Positions 24,767 through 37,153 of a stretch of 64,000 nucleotides of DNA are shown here, in pieces (position 1 is the first letter of the stretch; each line of letters starts with the position of its first letter). Source of the DNA: Wurfbainia villosa (lineage: Eukaryota > Streptophyta > Magnoliopsida > Zingiberales > Zingiberaceae); the NCBI GenBank assembly GCA_025175895.1, contig CM046003.1, positions 43,233,335-43,297,334 of the forward strand, in the 5' to 3' direction. The notes under the pieces are model-generated. The model was given only the letters and a program-made list of their open reading frames with translations. It was not told the DNA's origin and ran no database searches. The position numbers and the translations under genes are program-made.

Positions 24767-27700
24767 TGTCACGCCCCGAGAGTATGCCAAGCCGAAAATC
24801 AAACGGACAGCACCTCCCCTGTACGTGGCAACATTTCGGGTTAATACAAGGCCTGTAGGCCCACAATAACAACAATATATATATCAAAACAACAACTACA
24901 CAAAAACACAGCGGAAACAAACCACAACAATACAACAATCCCACACATGCATACCGGTATGACTAACACACCACAACACAAAATCTCGACAAAATCTGAA
25001 TATACAACATATACATCACGAAAACTCTAAAATACAATGCACAACGAACAGCAGGCCCAAAACAAAACACGGGAGCCTCGTGAGATGAGATGACGTCAGC
25101 CGACGGTGCTCCAAGCTGTCACAAAGTCTTCTACCTGTTACCTGGGCGACAGAAAAACCCAGGGTCCGTGGGGGTGGTGAGTAAAACTCAACAGGTAATA
25201 GAAAACATGTACATATGTAATATCACATGTGTTTCGACAACATAATCTAGATGTACAACAGGTATATCAGCATAGTATATAAATACAAGCATATACCGTC
25301 TAACTGAAATGAATAACATAAAATGCAGACATACACGAAGTGCTCGCTACTACTCGATCCAACCTGAACATATATCCAACATATATATAACAGGAAGAGT
25401 AATACCAACACATAATCTACTCATGCTACAGGCCAAAGTATCTATGGTCTACCCAACACATACCAATATCCGACACAACTGTATAACATATGCAAGAAAC
25501 ATGCATGAATATGATGTCCACCCAAATGCAGCAAGCATAGTACAAACAAATGCAACATCACAATAATCATATATATATAGACTGTATCTATATATATATT
25601 AATCTCAACCATCCATATATATATATATATATATACATGCATATATGTATATATATATGGTAATATGCAAAGCGCCATCAGATACGGCTATGCAGCATGC
25701 ATGGTCATGTCGGCTCACCCTAAAGCTACCACGACCCCAGTGTGGCCTCGGTGGCTCGAGCATGACAACTGTCCCAACTCAACACCAACCACTACTCTCG
25801 AGTGGCCGAGTGGGCAGTATGATCGAGTAGCATATAAGCGTAAAGAGCAAGCTACATGATGGGGGTCCCTACTGTTGGCCACTCCTACAGTCACTACCCA
25901 TGAGTGGTCGAGTGCCACACATGCAGGACTATGACACGCAAATCCAACTACCACCGTCTATAGTGGTAGAGTGTGGCACCACAATGCTCTGCCCTCACAC
26001 GGGTGACTCCTACTATGAGTAACCGTGGAGGCAGGATGACTGGTGACACTCTCAACCACAAGGGAGACCTCGTCGCCAGCGTGCATGCAAATGCATGAAT
26101 GCAATGTCTCACATACAGACATCCACCATAGACTCTCTATCCTACAGAGAATCATACTAACCAGATCAACGCACTCTCTATCCTACAGAGAGTCGTACTC
26201 AACTGATCATAATACTCTCTTTCCTGTGGAGAGTTATACCAATCTAATCGACGCACTCTCTATCCTGTAGAGAGTCGTACTCATCTGATTATAACAATCT
26301 AGGACCACCGGTTCGTAGCGATACCCTAAGTATCATTCCTCTGACCATTTACACAATACATGTTCGATGGTAACATACAACCTAAGGGTACTAGAACTAA
26401 CCCTAGGTTAAAGACATTATCTACCTACGGATGACCTTTTTGCCCAATGTACAATCAGGTTGTCATCCGGACTTTACTAATTGCACTTAACTTAAACAAA
26501 TTCTAAGTTACTTGCATCACCTATATGTATAACTCCTAATCATGATAAAATAAATATGATATCAACAATGGAGTTAATAGCCAATGGTAAAAGATCAAGC
26601 ATACGATAAAAAGAACAAGGTCAAGGTAATATGAACACCTAACATGCTCATATCAATAACTAAATCTGAATGCAATACATCTACCTAGACCAGGTAGGAA
26701 ATTACCCACCTGATTTGTAGTTCGGCTGATTGTATTCACGTCCGGAAACCTGCCTCGAATCGAAGTCCTGAAACCGTAGAATCAAAAATAACTCTAGTCT
26801 CCACTAACCACCAATATAATCCAATAATAACATATTCAAATCAGTTTACTAAATTAATATGATACACAACTATGAACAACCAAACCTCACTTACCAAGCC
26901 TAGCTTTCATTTGCTCGACTTCTTGATCCTCATCAGATCTACTCAATTGCCCAGAAATACGATATGTAAATCTACAATTAACACCACTATATTAATGATC
27001 ACAAACAAATATGATGGTTCTCCAACTATATCATTATTAGGTCAAAGCTTACCTCATCTGATCTACATATCAGATCCAATATATATATAAACTAGCATCA
27101 TATCTATTGATACCATTCTCAGATCAAGGCTTACCTCACATTACCTGTCAAATTTAGATTCCGTGCTCAACTCCATCAACTACCCATTCAACAGAACGTG
27201 CTCTCAAACCCATAGCTTATCAATGCGATGAAACACACTTTGGCAACACCATCCAATCAACATTAACCCATTCGTAGCCCCCCAATAACATGGCATACCG
27301 AGTATCAGCAACCTTGCAATCCACTTGCAGTCATAGTCCCCAAACTTACATCCAATCCAAGATGAAAACAACCATAATTAACCATCATGGAGAACTCACC
27401 AACTGTTGCATCACATCTCGACCCCAAATCCCTTAGCAACACAATGAATTTAACTGGATTGATAGAACAAAAGTAACGGCTCATGCTTACCGGCAAATCG
27501 GAATCTCACCGGCCCCAAATTTTATCATTCGCCAGGAACCAATAGGAACGCTGCTGCCCTAGTCCCCAAACACGCAGATCTGGACTTGTGCCGGCAGAAC
27601 TCGCCGCTCCCGAACCGAACTAGTGTAGACATCGCCGGCGTAAGTCTCCAGTCGCTAACCACTCTGGTAGTGATCTCAGCCCCCAAATCTCCGTATCACC

Positions 27701-28286
27701 AACGAAATCGACGGCCACAAGCCTACTGCCTTAGCTCCAGTGACGATCGGCCAAGCCAACTCATGATGCCGATGATGGTGACGAGTTGCTGTTGTCGGGA
27801 TCACAGGAGAAGGGAATGCCAGCGATCGAGAACGAGATAAGGGCAGTGGCTAGAGCTTGACGGCGACTAGATCAATCAGGAAGGCTCGCGATCGGCGAGC
27901 GACGGGCTGCGATGGTGCAGGAAGAAGACGACGACAGTTGATCGCTCGCTCGGCAGTCACAGTGGAGAGGGGAAGCGTCTTCGAGCGGCAGAGATGCGGT
28001 TGGGGAGAGGAATCGTGCGAGAGGAAGTCGGTGGGATCGGGAAAAACAATCGACAGTGGAGAAATAGGAGTCGCGATCGACGGGAAACAAAAGAACTAGA
28101 TTAATTAGCCATTTAATATAGTCTAAATAGGCTTTATAAAAGCCTATTCGCTTTATCCCCATGAAATGTCCATACAACCTCCGTTTAAATCCAGAAAAAT
28201 TTCTAAAAATTCCTGAAAAATTCTACAAAGATATTTTATCAATTAATGAGGAATATTTTATTTTATTTTTTTCCTGATATTTTACA
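24767..28286 (-). repeat. 5' LTR of the gypsy element (3520 bp)
   Basis: Partner of 11776-15258, 37 bp longer. Differences are mainly substitutions plus small indels in the TA microsatellite (about 25610-25660) and the GC-rich block (about 27440-27880). It would hold the promoter for the minus-strand transcript. Confidence 0.88.
26126..26290. repeat. Hairpin repeat array in the 5' LTR
   Basis: Same four-copy CTCTCTATCCTxYAGAGAG array as at 13130-13285. Confidence 0.75.
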
Positions 28287-29330
28287 CAATTGGTTCCCAA
28301 ACTAGGTGAACTACAATTAAAGAAGATCAAGGCTTCACCTCTTGCACCTTGGTTGAAGATTCAAAAGCTTTCTATAAGCACCTCAAGAGTTTATGCAATG
28401 CTTAAACGCTTTGAAGTAGAGACATGCAGCTTTTGTTTTGAAAATAATATCATGGTGCCATTCACTTCTAAGGAGTTCTCAATCGTTATTGGTTTACTTA
28501 GCGTTGGTCAACCGGTTAATATCGATTTGAAATTGGTTTCTAACTTCTTTGAGCGACATTTCAAGGGGATGAAATGTATTAAGAGAAATGTCATCATAGA
28601 GAAGTTATTTGTGTTGGCGGATAAAGAATTAGAAATTGATGATTTTTTTAGGTTTTTTATTTTGCTACTTTTTAATTGTGTTATATTTCCTATTAGCAAT
28701 TTTGGTACACCTAGTTTTATTTTCCCATACTTAGACAATTTGGAAATATTTTTTGAGTATGGTTGGGGAGATGCAGCTTTTAGATTTGTGCGTGCTGAAA
28801 TTGAAGACCATCTTGGATACTCCAAAGTGGACAAAAAAGAGAAAACATATATGGGAGGTTGCATAGTTGGACTGATGGTATTATTTTCAGCATATATGTG
28901 TTATTTGTTGAGTGAGTAAATGTTAATCATTGTATTTATATAGGGTTGGGTTTATGAAAGAGTTCCTATGCTTGGTTAACCTCGTGTTTTACATTGCTTT
29001 CCTCGATTATTCAAGTGGGGAGAGAGCAAAATTCCTGTTAATCCTAAAGGTGCAGAGACTGCATTAATGGCGGTGAGGTCAAATAAGGTTGGTGCAATTT
29101 ATTCTTTATCGTTGTATAATTTGGTTTAAATGTGTTATTGAACTAAAAATTTATCTTTTTTACTTTTAGATTGTGCCAATCAAGTCATTCCAAGAGGAAA
29201 AAGTACTTGTTGATGATATAGAGAGGTTTGGTGAGGTAACAATTTTTAATCCAAGATAACAAATTTATTAAGAGTCTATTATTCAACCAATTAGCATGCT
29301 TAATTAACATTTCTATTTCCAGGTTGATTC

Positions 29331-29335
29331 TCGAC
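29331..29335. other. Target duplication of the solo LTR, left
   Basis: TCGAC, repeated exactly at 30459-30463. Confidence 0.8.
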
Positions 29336-30458
29336 TGTTGGTGCAGTGAGGCACCGAAATCGAACCTGTATTTTGATTATAGCAAAGACACAAAAGTTAA
29401 GTCTATTTTGTTTTCTCACGAGCTGAATCGAGTGTGCAGAAGATTGATATAGCTGGAGCTGAAGGCTAGTGACACCCGGAGGAAGCCGCGGTGGTCGGGC
29501 GATACTCGAGTTACTTCGGAGGGAGCCGAAGGAATCGAGTGGAAGGCCGGAAGCAAAAGCGACACGTAAGTATCGAGGTAAGCTCGTGTGTGCGAGAGTA
29601 AGTAAGGTCGTATCCTCTTTACGGGGATGATCTTAAGCGTAGATCCGACCAAAGACATCTTATAGATGGTCTAGGTCGAGATCAGATGGTCGACGACCAT
29701 CGAAATTATGTTTTTATTGAGCTAACTTTGACTTGCAGCAAGCATCGATCACGATCGCTACGGAGGACTCGACCGCTGTATCACGATCGCTAGAGGTTAT
29801 CAATCGATCGATGTCGCCATCACGATCGATGATGGCCATCAGTCGACTGATGGTCAATGATCAGATTCGAAGAGTCAAGGCTTATCACTCCACCTCAAAG
29901 CGGTTTAGTGTCCATTTGTGATTGGTTGAAGACCCACTCGAAAAGGGGCTCAAAGGCTATAAAAGGAGGGCCAAACCTAGGGTTTTAATAACAATTCTAA
30001 GTGCTCAAAAGCCTCTGTTACGCTGTAACTCTACGACAACGAAGTCCTTCCATTCCGACGTCTAGGTTTAACTTTCTTTATTATTATACGTCGGTCTTAG
30101 TTTTTGTTATCAGTTTGTCATTTATATTTCTGGAGCTTTTATCGTATACGAGGAGAGGGGGAGTGTCCCTCTACCTCAAGTTTTTGTGGTTTCTTCTTGT
30201 ATCGATTAACTCCTACCTCTAACGAGGAGGAGTTCCTTTAGTGCTTTTGCCCTCCGTACGTGGTCAAGGACCACTAGGGCCTTGGAGTAGTAGCCTTCGG
30301 CTACGAACCAAGTAAATCTCTTGTGTCTATTGTCTCCTTTACTTTTTGTTTTGCTTATCTTTCCGCTGCATATAAGTTTTCTTTTAAAACGAGTTCGTAC
30401 GAGAAAAATTTTCTTTCGCTATTCACCCCCCCCTCTAGCGAACCGCATTGATCCAACA
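29336..30458 (+). mobile_element. Solo LTR (copia A family) inside a ULP1-like exon
   Basis: 1123 bp from TGTTGGTGCAGTGAGGCAC to GATTGATCCAACA-type end (here ATTGATCCAACA), flanked by TCGAC. It aligns with copia A LTRs over start, TATA region (CTATAAAAGG at 29958-29967) and end, and has the palindrome at 29837-29852. No internal region, primer site or second LTR: the product of LTR-LTR recombination. The exon frame resumes directly after it. Confidence 0.88.
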
Positions 30459-32190
30459 TCGACTCGGTGATTCAAAATTGTTGGATCACATAAAAAGGCT
30501 TGAAAATGAGATTAAAGTGTTGAAGGAAAAAAATAAAGTGGTTAAAAAGGATACAACCCAATATGGCTTTAAGGATTCCCCACATATGCATGATGAAGGT
30601 CATACCGAGAAAGATGTAGCTGTGGATGCTGATTTTACTATTGAAAGTTTGAACAAAGTTGTTGACGACAAAGTGTCAATGAACACAGATGACAAAGGTA
30701 AGTTGGAGAGTTTTTTTGAAGTGGTTATAGATGAAGTGCAAATGAACACAAATGCTAGAGATAATGATAATGTAGGTAGCAATACCGAAAAAGAAAAAGA
30801 GATGATTGTTTATAATCCAAAATCATCTATTGTGAAGACTGTTCAGAGAAGAATAGATAGATTGAAAAAAAAGAAACATCCGGACTACATGACACCCCCT
30901 AGTACTATCCCAAAGCGAAAGAGTAAATGACATTTGACCCAAGTCGTTGATGAGGTAGTTTCAGTAAATATTTTTTACAATGCCTGCATATATTTTATAT
31001 ATTTGATGAGTATTGTAGTGTTTAATTTTTTGATTGAATTTTGTATTTCTATATTGTGTTGTTTCTATATAGGATGATATGAGTATAGATATTCAAAATA
31101 TTGCTGATAGTGCTGTAGAGGAATCTCTACAGGATTTCCGAGGAAGATTAGACTTTCATGGGCATGATAAAATATCAACGGAAGAAAAAAATATTATTGA
31201 GAAGTATATCTGCGGGGATATTTTGGGGTAAAAATATCTTATATTACTTTAATGTTTCTGAAATCTTATTTTGCTATTTTATTTTTTGAGTTGTTAATTT
31301 TGGTATTTTGGCTTTGTAGTGGTGTAGTCTGGCAAGATGATGATGTATTATTGTATGGGTATGAGTTATTGCAGTGTTTGTTTGGCACCGAACTACGATC
31401 TGACCTCATTCATGCCTATTTCAATGTTTTGAGCAACAAAGAAAATAACTATGGGCATGAAATATATTGCATGTCTCCCAATGTCCCGGTATATACTCTT
31501 AATAGTATTTGATTTATATTATCATCATAGTGATAGTTAATGGTTATTTTTTAATTTTTTATAGAATGATGTGATTACTATGCTCGAAAATACCAAGCAG
31601 AAGAGGATTACAGATAACAATTTTTCAGTATTTTTATCAAAGTTGACCAAGAGTTCATTGGTCAAGCTGTCGGAGCTACAGAAAGAGCTCCTAGAATACT
31701 GTAAACACATACTTTTCCCTATGCATTATAAAGCACATTGGTTCTTGCTCGTGTATACTCCAAGCGAAAAATCTTTCACGTTGAAAAATTCTATTAGTAG
31801 CCCTATTTACAAATGTGCAGTGAAGAAATTTGTAAGTTGGATAAAAAAATAAGTTACTTTTATTTTTTAAAAATTTGTACACATCTTTTATGATTGATTT
31901 AATAAATATGTTTATTTGAATTGGTTGTGCAGGAAAAATTTTTGTCGTGATATCTTTGGAATGTGGAACAATGTGATATTGGCATAGGTGAAGTAATTGC
32001 TGTAAAGAGTCGACAACAAGGAAATGATTTGAATTGTGGTATTTATATTTGTCTATGGGGTGAATGTTTTGCCCGAGATAATCCAACATTTTGGAAAGAA
32101 GAATGGGACACATCAATCGAAGGGTATAGAGCTCGGATTGCTTCGGCCATTTTGTCTGATAAACGAGGCTTGTTCAAAGGATTGAAATGA

Positions 32191-32439
32191 CTTATCAGTG
32201 CGTTGTCAGTGCTTCGACAATCTTGTCTGATAGTTGTTATGTATTGGTGATGATGGAGTTATAATTATGTTTTAAATTGGTGTCCTGATATTATGAATTT
32301 GTAGAACAGTATTTTGGTGGGATGATAATTTCATGTTTGATGTATGAATTGACCTTTGAGTGTTGGATTTATGGTATTAGTCTTGTCCTTTTCTTCTTCT
32401 ACTTTTGTAATGATGATATGTTATTCGTGCATTAAGATC
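32191..32439 (+). other. 3' flank of the ULP1-like gene
   Basis: AT-rich, no coding signal. Likely former 3' UTR by position. Confidence 0.4.
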
Positions 32440-32885
32440 ATGCCAAATTTTTTAATATTTAAGGGGCCAAAATAAGTACCAATTGATTAATATTAAGTAC
32501 TTCTTATACCTATTTAGGTATTATATTTTTATTTCACGAATCACACACACAATAATCGAATCAGGGTATTTAATGGGATAAAATAAGTATCCATTAACTA
32601 AAATTAGGTATCATTTTTAACAATTTATATATCATATTTTTACTTAATGAATGTCAAACAAAAGTCACTAATATTAACTTCAATGTATATTTAAGAGGTC
32701 AAAATAAGTATTGGTTGACTAATATTTAGGTTTATTTCATGAATCCCACAAACAAATTAAAGTCATTCAATAATTGAATCAGAGTATTTAATGAGACAAA
32801 ATAAGTATCCATTGACTAAAATTTGATATTTTTAAAAATAATTTAGGTATTATATTTTGTTTATTTCATTGTCTAGAACATTTGT
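32440..32885. repeat. Internal copy of the MULE subterminal repeat module
   Basis: Contains TIR-like phrases in inverted orientation to the left TIR ('AAAATAAGTAxCxATTGACTAA', 'CAAACAAAAGTCACTAATATTAAC'), matching the inner part of both TIRs. The module has spread inside the element. Confidence 0.55.
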
Positions 32886-33239
32886 ACTCAACACTCCCAA
32901 ATTTGATTCTCTCATACTCAGATCTTGGGTTTTCGTAGTCGGCTAGATGCTTCTATAGGCATCCCACCAATTTCCCGAGTACGAGGAACCTTGGTCGAGT
33001 ACCATTGTCCAGCAAACATACTGCTTTCTCCGACTAATTGAGTACCCAACATTACTTGTGCTTTTGTACTCGACACTCCTAATTTCCAGTCTCTTGTACT
33101 CGGTTCTTCCAAGTACAAGACTCCATACTTGAGTATGAGCCTTCTCATACTCTTTATCGAGAATGAATACTTGAGCCTTCTCTTTCTAGTTTGCAGAGTA
33201 CCTGATTTTTAGTCCAGTGTTTTAGGGGATCTTCTCCGA
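32886..33239. other. Unassigned segment with GTACTCG-type short repeats
   Basis: Less AT-rich than its surroundings, with several CTTGTACTC/GAGTAC units between 32900 and 33200. No protein match and no target duplication found. Confidence 0.35.
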
Positions 33240-33608
33240 TGAACCCTTGAGCTTTTAAAGGGTCATAACATGTATTACTTGATGAAAATTAGGTATTTGT
33301 TGTATCACTTTAGGTATGCTATTGTTATTTAAGTGTTTAAGGGGTCATGCCAAGTAGTACTTGATAAAAAGTACATACTCGTTGTATCACTTTAGATATT
33401 TTATGATTTATTTGATGAATGCCAAGTAAGTCATTCAAGATTAAATTCTAAGTGTAGTTTTTTAACCGAATTCAAGTAGTTAAAGGGATATAAAAAGTAT
33501 CACTTGACAAAAATTAGGCATTATTTGTATCACTTTAAGTATTATATTGTTATTTAATTGTTTAAGGGGTTACATCAAGTACCACTTAATAAAATTAGAT
33601 ATTCATTG

Positions 33609-33806
33609 TGTCAGTGTCTATAAGATTCACATATATCCACAATGACATGATATTATCCACTTTAGGCCTAAGCCCTCATGGTTTTGTTTTTGGGATTTAC
33701 CCAAAAGGCCTCATACCAATGGAGATATCTTTTCATCTTATAAGCACATGATCTTTTCCACGTCTTACCAATGTAGAACTTTGATTGTATTCTCAATACT
33801 CCAATA
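33609..33806 (-). repeat. TRIM terminal repeat, left
   Basis: Starts TGTCAGTGTCTATAAG, ends ATACTCCAATA. Matches 34163-34360. Confidence 0.78.
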
Positions 33807-33911
33807 ATTCCCCCTCAAAGGAAGGACCACATTGACACCCCCCCTCCTTCAAGCTTATTCGTCTTCGAAGGACATCCTATGCTTGATGTTCGATCTTCAA
33901 CCCATCAGGAC

Positions 33912-34063
33912 TTTCTGCCAACTGTCTAGTCATCCTGACTCAGCTGAACTTTCTGCCAATTGTCCAGCTCTTCTGGCCCAACTGGACTTCCTGTCAATTG
34001 TTTGGTCCTCCCGACCCAACTGGATTTCCTGCCAATTGTTTAGTCCTCCCGACCCAACTGGAC
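33912..34063. repeat. 38-bp minisatellite within the TRIM
   Basis: About four copies of a CTTTCTGCCAATTGTxTAGT...CCCAACTGGA unit at 38-base spacing fill half the interior; this creates the spurious 33832-34101 reading frame. Confidence 0.75.
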
Positions 34064-34162
34064 TTCCTGTTTGGGGTTTGGTTCTCTTGATCTGGATATG
34101 AGAGCTCAACTTCCTTCATTCGAGGTTCATGACTTGACATGGACCATAATTCTGATACCAAT

Positions 34163-34360
34163 TATTAATGCCTATAAGATTCACATATCTCCACAATGAT
34201 ATGATATTATCCACTTTGGGCCTAATCCCTCATGGTTTTATTTTTGGGCTTTACCCAAAAGACCTCATACCAATGGAGATATCTTTTCATCTTATAAGCA
34301 CATGATCTTTTCCATGTCCTACCAATATGGAACTTTGATTGTATTCCCAATACTCCAACA
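34163..34360 (-). repeat. TRIM terminal repeat, right
   Basis: Second 198-bp repeat; its left edge adjoins the minus-strand primer site. Confidence 0.78.
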
Positions 34361-36560
34361 CGTTGTATCACTTTAGATATCCTATAGTTTATTTGTTGAA
34401 TGCCAAATAGTCATTCAAGATTAAATTCTAAGTGTAGTTTTTTAACTGAATCGAGTAGGTAAAGGGTCATCACAAGTATCACTTGATAAAAATTATGTAC
34501 TCATTGTATCACTTTAGGTATTCTATTATTATTTAGTATTTAAGGGATCACGTCAAGTAGCACTTGATAAAAATTAGATATTCGTTGTATCACTTTAGAT
34601 ATCCTATAATTTATTTGATGAATGTCAAATAACTCATTCAAGATTTAATTTCAAGTGTAGTTTTTTAACTGAATTTGAGTAGTTAAAGGGTCATAACAAG
34701 TATTACTCGATGAAAATTAGGTATTTATTGTATCACTTTAGGTATGCTATTGTTATTTAAGTGTTTAAGGGGTTACGCCAAGTAGCACTTGATAAAAATT
34801 ACATACTCGTTGTATCACTTTAGATATCCTATGGTTTATTTGATGAATGTCAAATAAGTCATTCAAGATTAAATTCTAAGTGTAGTTTTTTAACCGAATC
34901 GAGTAGCTAAAGGGTCATAACAAGTATCACTTGATAAAAATTAGGTACTCGTTGTATCACTTTAGATATTCTATTATTATTTAGTGTTTAAGGAGTCACG
35001 TCAAGTAGCACTTGATAAAAATTAGATACTCGTTCTATCACTTTAGATATTCTATAATTTATTTGATGAATGTCAAATAAGTCATTCAAGATTAAATTTC
35101 AAGTGTAGTTTTTAAACCTAATTCGAGTAGTTAAAGGGATATAACAAGTATCACTTGATAAAAATTAGGCATTTTTTTTATCACTTTAAGTATTCTATTA
35201 TTATTTAATTGTTTAAGGGGTCACGCCAAGTAGCACTTGATAAAAATTACATACTCGTTGTATCACTTTAGATATCCTATGGTTTATTTGATGAATGTCA
35301 AATAAGTCATTCAAGATTAAATTCTAAGTGTAGTTTTTTAACCGAATCGAGTAGCTAAAGGGTCATAACAAGTATCACTTGATAAAAATTAGATACTCGT
35401 TGTATCACTTTAGGTATTTTATTATTATTTAGTGTTTAAGGAGTCACGTCAAGTAGCACTTGATAAAAATTAGATACTCGTTATATCACTTTAGATATCC
35501 TATAATTTATTTAATGAATGTCAAATAAGTCATTCAAGATTAAATTTCAAGTGTAGTTTTTTAATCGAATTTGAGTAGTTAAAGGGCCATAACAAGTATT
35601 ACTTGATGAAAATTAGGTATTTGTTGTATCACTTTAGGTATGGTATTGTTATTTAAGTGTTTAAGGGGTCACGTCAAGTAGCACTTGATAAAAATTACAT
35701 ACTTGTTGTATCACTTTAGATATCTTATAGTTTATTTGATGAATGTCAAATAAGTCATTCAAGATTAAATTTCAAGTGTAGTTTTTTAACCGAATTTGAG
35801 TAGTTAAAGGGCCATAACAAGTATTACTTGATGAAAATTAGGTATTTATTGTATCACTTTAGGTATGGTATTGTTATTTAAGTGTTTAAGGGGTCACACC
35901 AAGTAGCACTTGATAATAATTACATACTTGTTGTATCACTTTAGATATCTTATGGTTTATTTGATGAATGTCAAATAAGTCATTCAAGATTAAATTTCAA
36001 GTGTAGTTTTTTAACTTAATTCAAGTAGTTAAAGGGATATAACAAGTATCACTTGATAAAAATTAGACATTTTTGGTACCACTTTAAGTATTCTATGGTT
36101 ATTTAATTGTTTAAGGGGTCACATCAAGTACCACTTGATAAAATTAGATATTCATTGTATCACTTTAGATATCCTATAGTTTATTTGATGAATGTCAAAT
36201 AAGTCATTCAAGATTAAATTTCAAGTGTAGTTTTTTAACCTAATTCGAGTAGTTAAAGGGCCATAATAAGTATTACTTGATGAAAATTAGGTATTTATTG
36301 TATCACTTTAGGTATGCTATTGTTATTTAAGTGTTTAAGGGGTCACGTCAAGTAGCACTTGATAAAAATTACATACTCGTTGTATCACTTTAGATATCTT
36401 ATGGTTTATTTGATGAATAACTTATTTCAAGTGTAGTTTTTTAACCGAATTCAAGTAGTCAAAGGGCCATAATAAACATCACTTGATAAAAATTAGGTAT
36501 TTATTGTATCACTTTAGGTATTCTATTATTTATTTTATGAATATCAAATAAGTACTTATA

Positions 36561-37153
36561 TTCTATGGTGAGTGGAGAACATGTTTCTTTTAAAAATTAA
36601 ATAATTGAGTACTTTTTCAAATAATCATAAAATTGGGTATCACTTGAGGTAAATTAAGTTCCGAGAGCCTAAAATTGAGTACTTTTTCAAACATTTCTGG
36701 GAAAAATTTGTCAAGGTGTATTTCTAGTTGTATGAAACCACAACATATAACAATATATATAAAACTACCATTAAACATAATATTTTAATGATTAATGTAT
36801 AAATCACTTCATAAAGTATCTCTCAGTTGCAATTACATAACTAACATCCAACTTTTAACTACTTTTAACCACATAAATGGATCATTAAAGTCTTATATAT
36901 AAGTAACAAAGTTTTATACCAACACTAGTTTTGTTTAATACAAATCACAAAATGTCACTAGATCTTGTAGATATTTTTTAACAACCTTCAAAACTGCTTC
37001 CTTGGTTTAGCAATTGCTTATGCCTGCAAGAAATTAAAACAAAAAAAATAAGATGTTAGTTTGACATTTTGAAAATAAATAACAAACAACACGACATAAT
37101 TAGTTTAATTATATGAAACGATATAGTATTAATGTCTATGTGACTCATACCAA
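36561..37153. other. AT-rich MULE spacer downstream of mudrA
   Basis: No coding signal except possible 3' UTR of the transposase on the minus strand. Contains decayed traces of the tandem unit up to about 36700. Confidence 0.4.

Larger units (their letters stand above)
11776..28286 (-). mobile_element. Ty3/gypsy chromovirus-like LTR retrotransposon with 3.5-kb LTRs
   Basis: Bounded by near-identical long LTRs (11776-15258 and 24767-28286) and the 5-bp duplication CAATT (11771-11775, 28287-28291). The primer site is at the right end and the polypurine tract at the left, so it runs on the minus strand. Recognisable coding sequence is limited to a broken integrase and a chromodomain-like tail; I found no readable RT. 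Without the nested copia (17210-22317) the internal region is only about 4.4 kb, so the element was probably non-autonomous before the copia arrived. Confidence 0.88.
28292..32190 (+). pseudogene. ULP1-like cysteine protease gene carried by the MULE, main part
   Basis: Continues from 11663-11775. Approximate exons: 28292-28911, 28944-29087, 29170-29235, 29323-30954 (with a solo LTR inside), 31073-31227, 31320-31488, 31565-31831, 31933-32190, most with GT/AG edges. The N-terminal part has a 'FCFENNIMVPFTSKEFSIVI' region; the middle is Lys/Glu-rich and coiled-coil-like. The C-terminal C48 (SUMO-protease) fold is marked by HYKAHWFLLVYTP (His) and QQGNDLNCGIYICLW (Gln and Cys). The Asp expected after the His strand is Asn (FTLKNSIS), and the residue before Cys is Asn, not Asp. 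A TAA near 28980 and a TGA at 30928-30930 break the frame, and exon 1/2 phase does not match. Family is clear; this copy is dead. Confidence 0.78.
33609..34360 (-). mobile_element. 752-bp TRIM element
   Basis: Two 198-bp direct repeats (33609-33806 and 34163-34360) frame about 356 bp with no coding capacity. Ends are TG...CA-like. The minus strand has a TTGGTATCAGA primer site (about 34151-34161) beside the right repeat, and a TTTGAGGGGGAATT purine tract beside the left. Flanks CATTG (33604-33608) and CGTTG (34361-34365) are a 5-bp duplication with one change. It sits within the 224-bp array. Confidence 0.8.
33240..36560. repeat. ~224-bp tandem satellite-like array inside the MULE
   Basis: The phrase AGTAGCACTTGATAAAAATT (with small variations) recurs at about 34781, 35004, 35229, 35452, 35677, 35902, 36127 and 36351, intervals of 223-225 bp. 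Each unit holds two diverged halves, both with TATCACTTTA. Around 11 units are present once the TRIM at 33609-34360 is excluded. No ORF. Confidence 0.85.

Noticed and set aside
28508..28864. 118-codon minus-strand frame
   Set aside because: Antisense shadow of the ULP1-like exon with no independent features.
31691..32116. 141-codon minus-strand frame
   Set aside because: Antisense to the ULP1-like catalytic exons and spanning an intron; the plus strand explains the sequence.
33832..34101. 89-codon plus-strand frame with repeated QLF/SCQL phrases
   Set aside because: It is the 38-bp minisatellite inside the TRIM.
33240..36560. Regularly spaced repeats considered as a CRISPR-like array
   Set aside because: The period is about 224 bp with whole-unit homology and a plant context; no short repeats with unique spacers.
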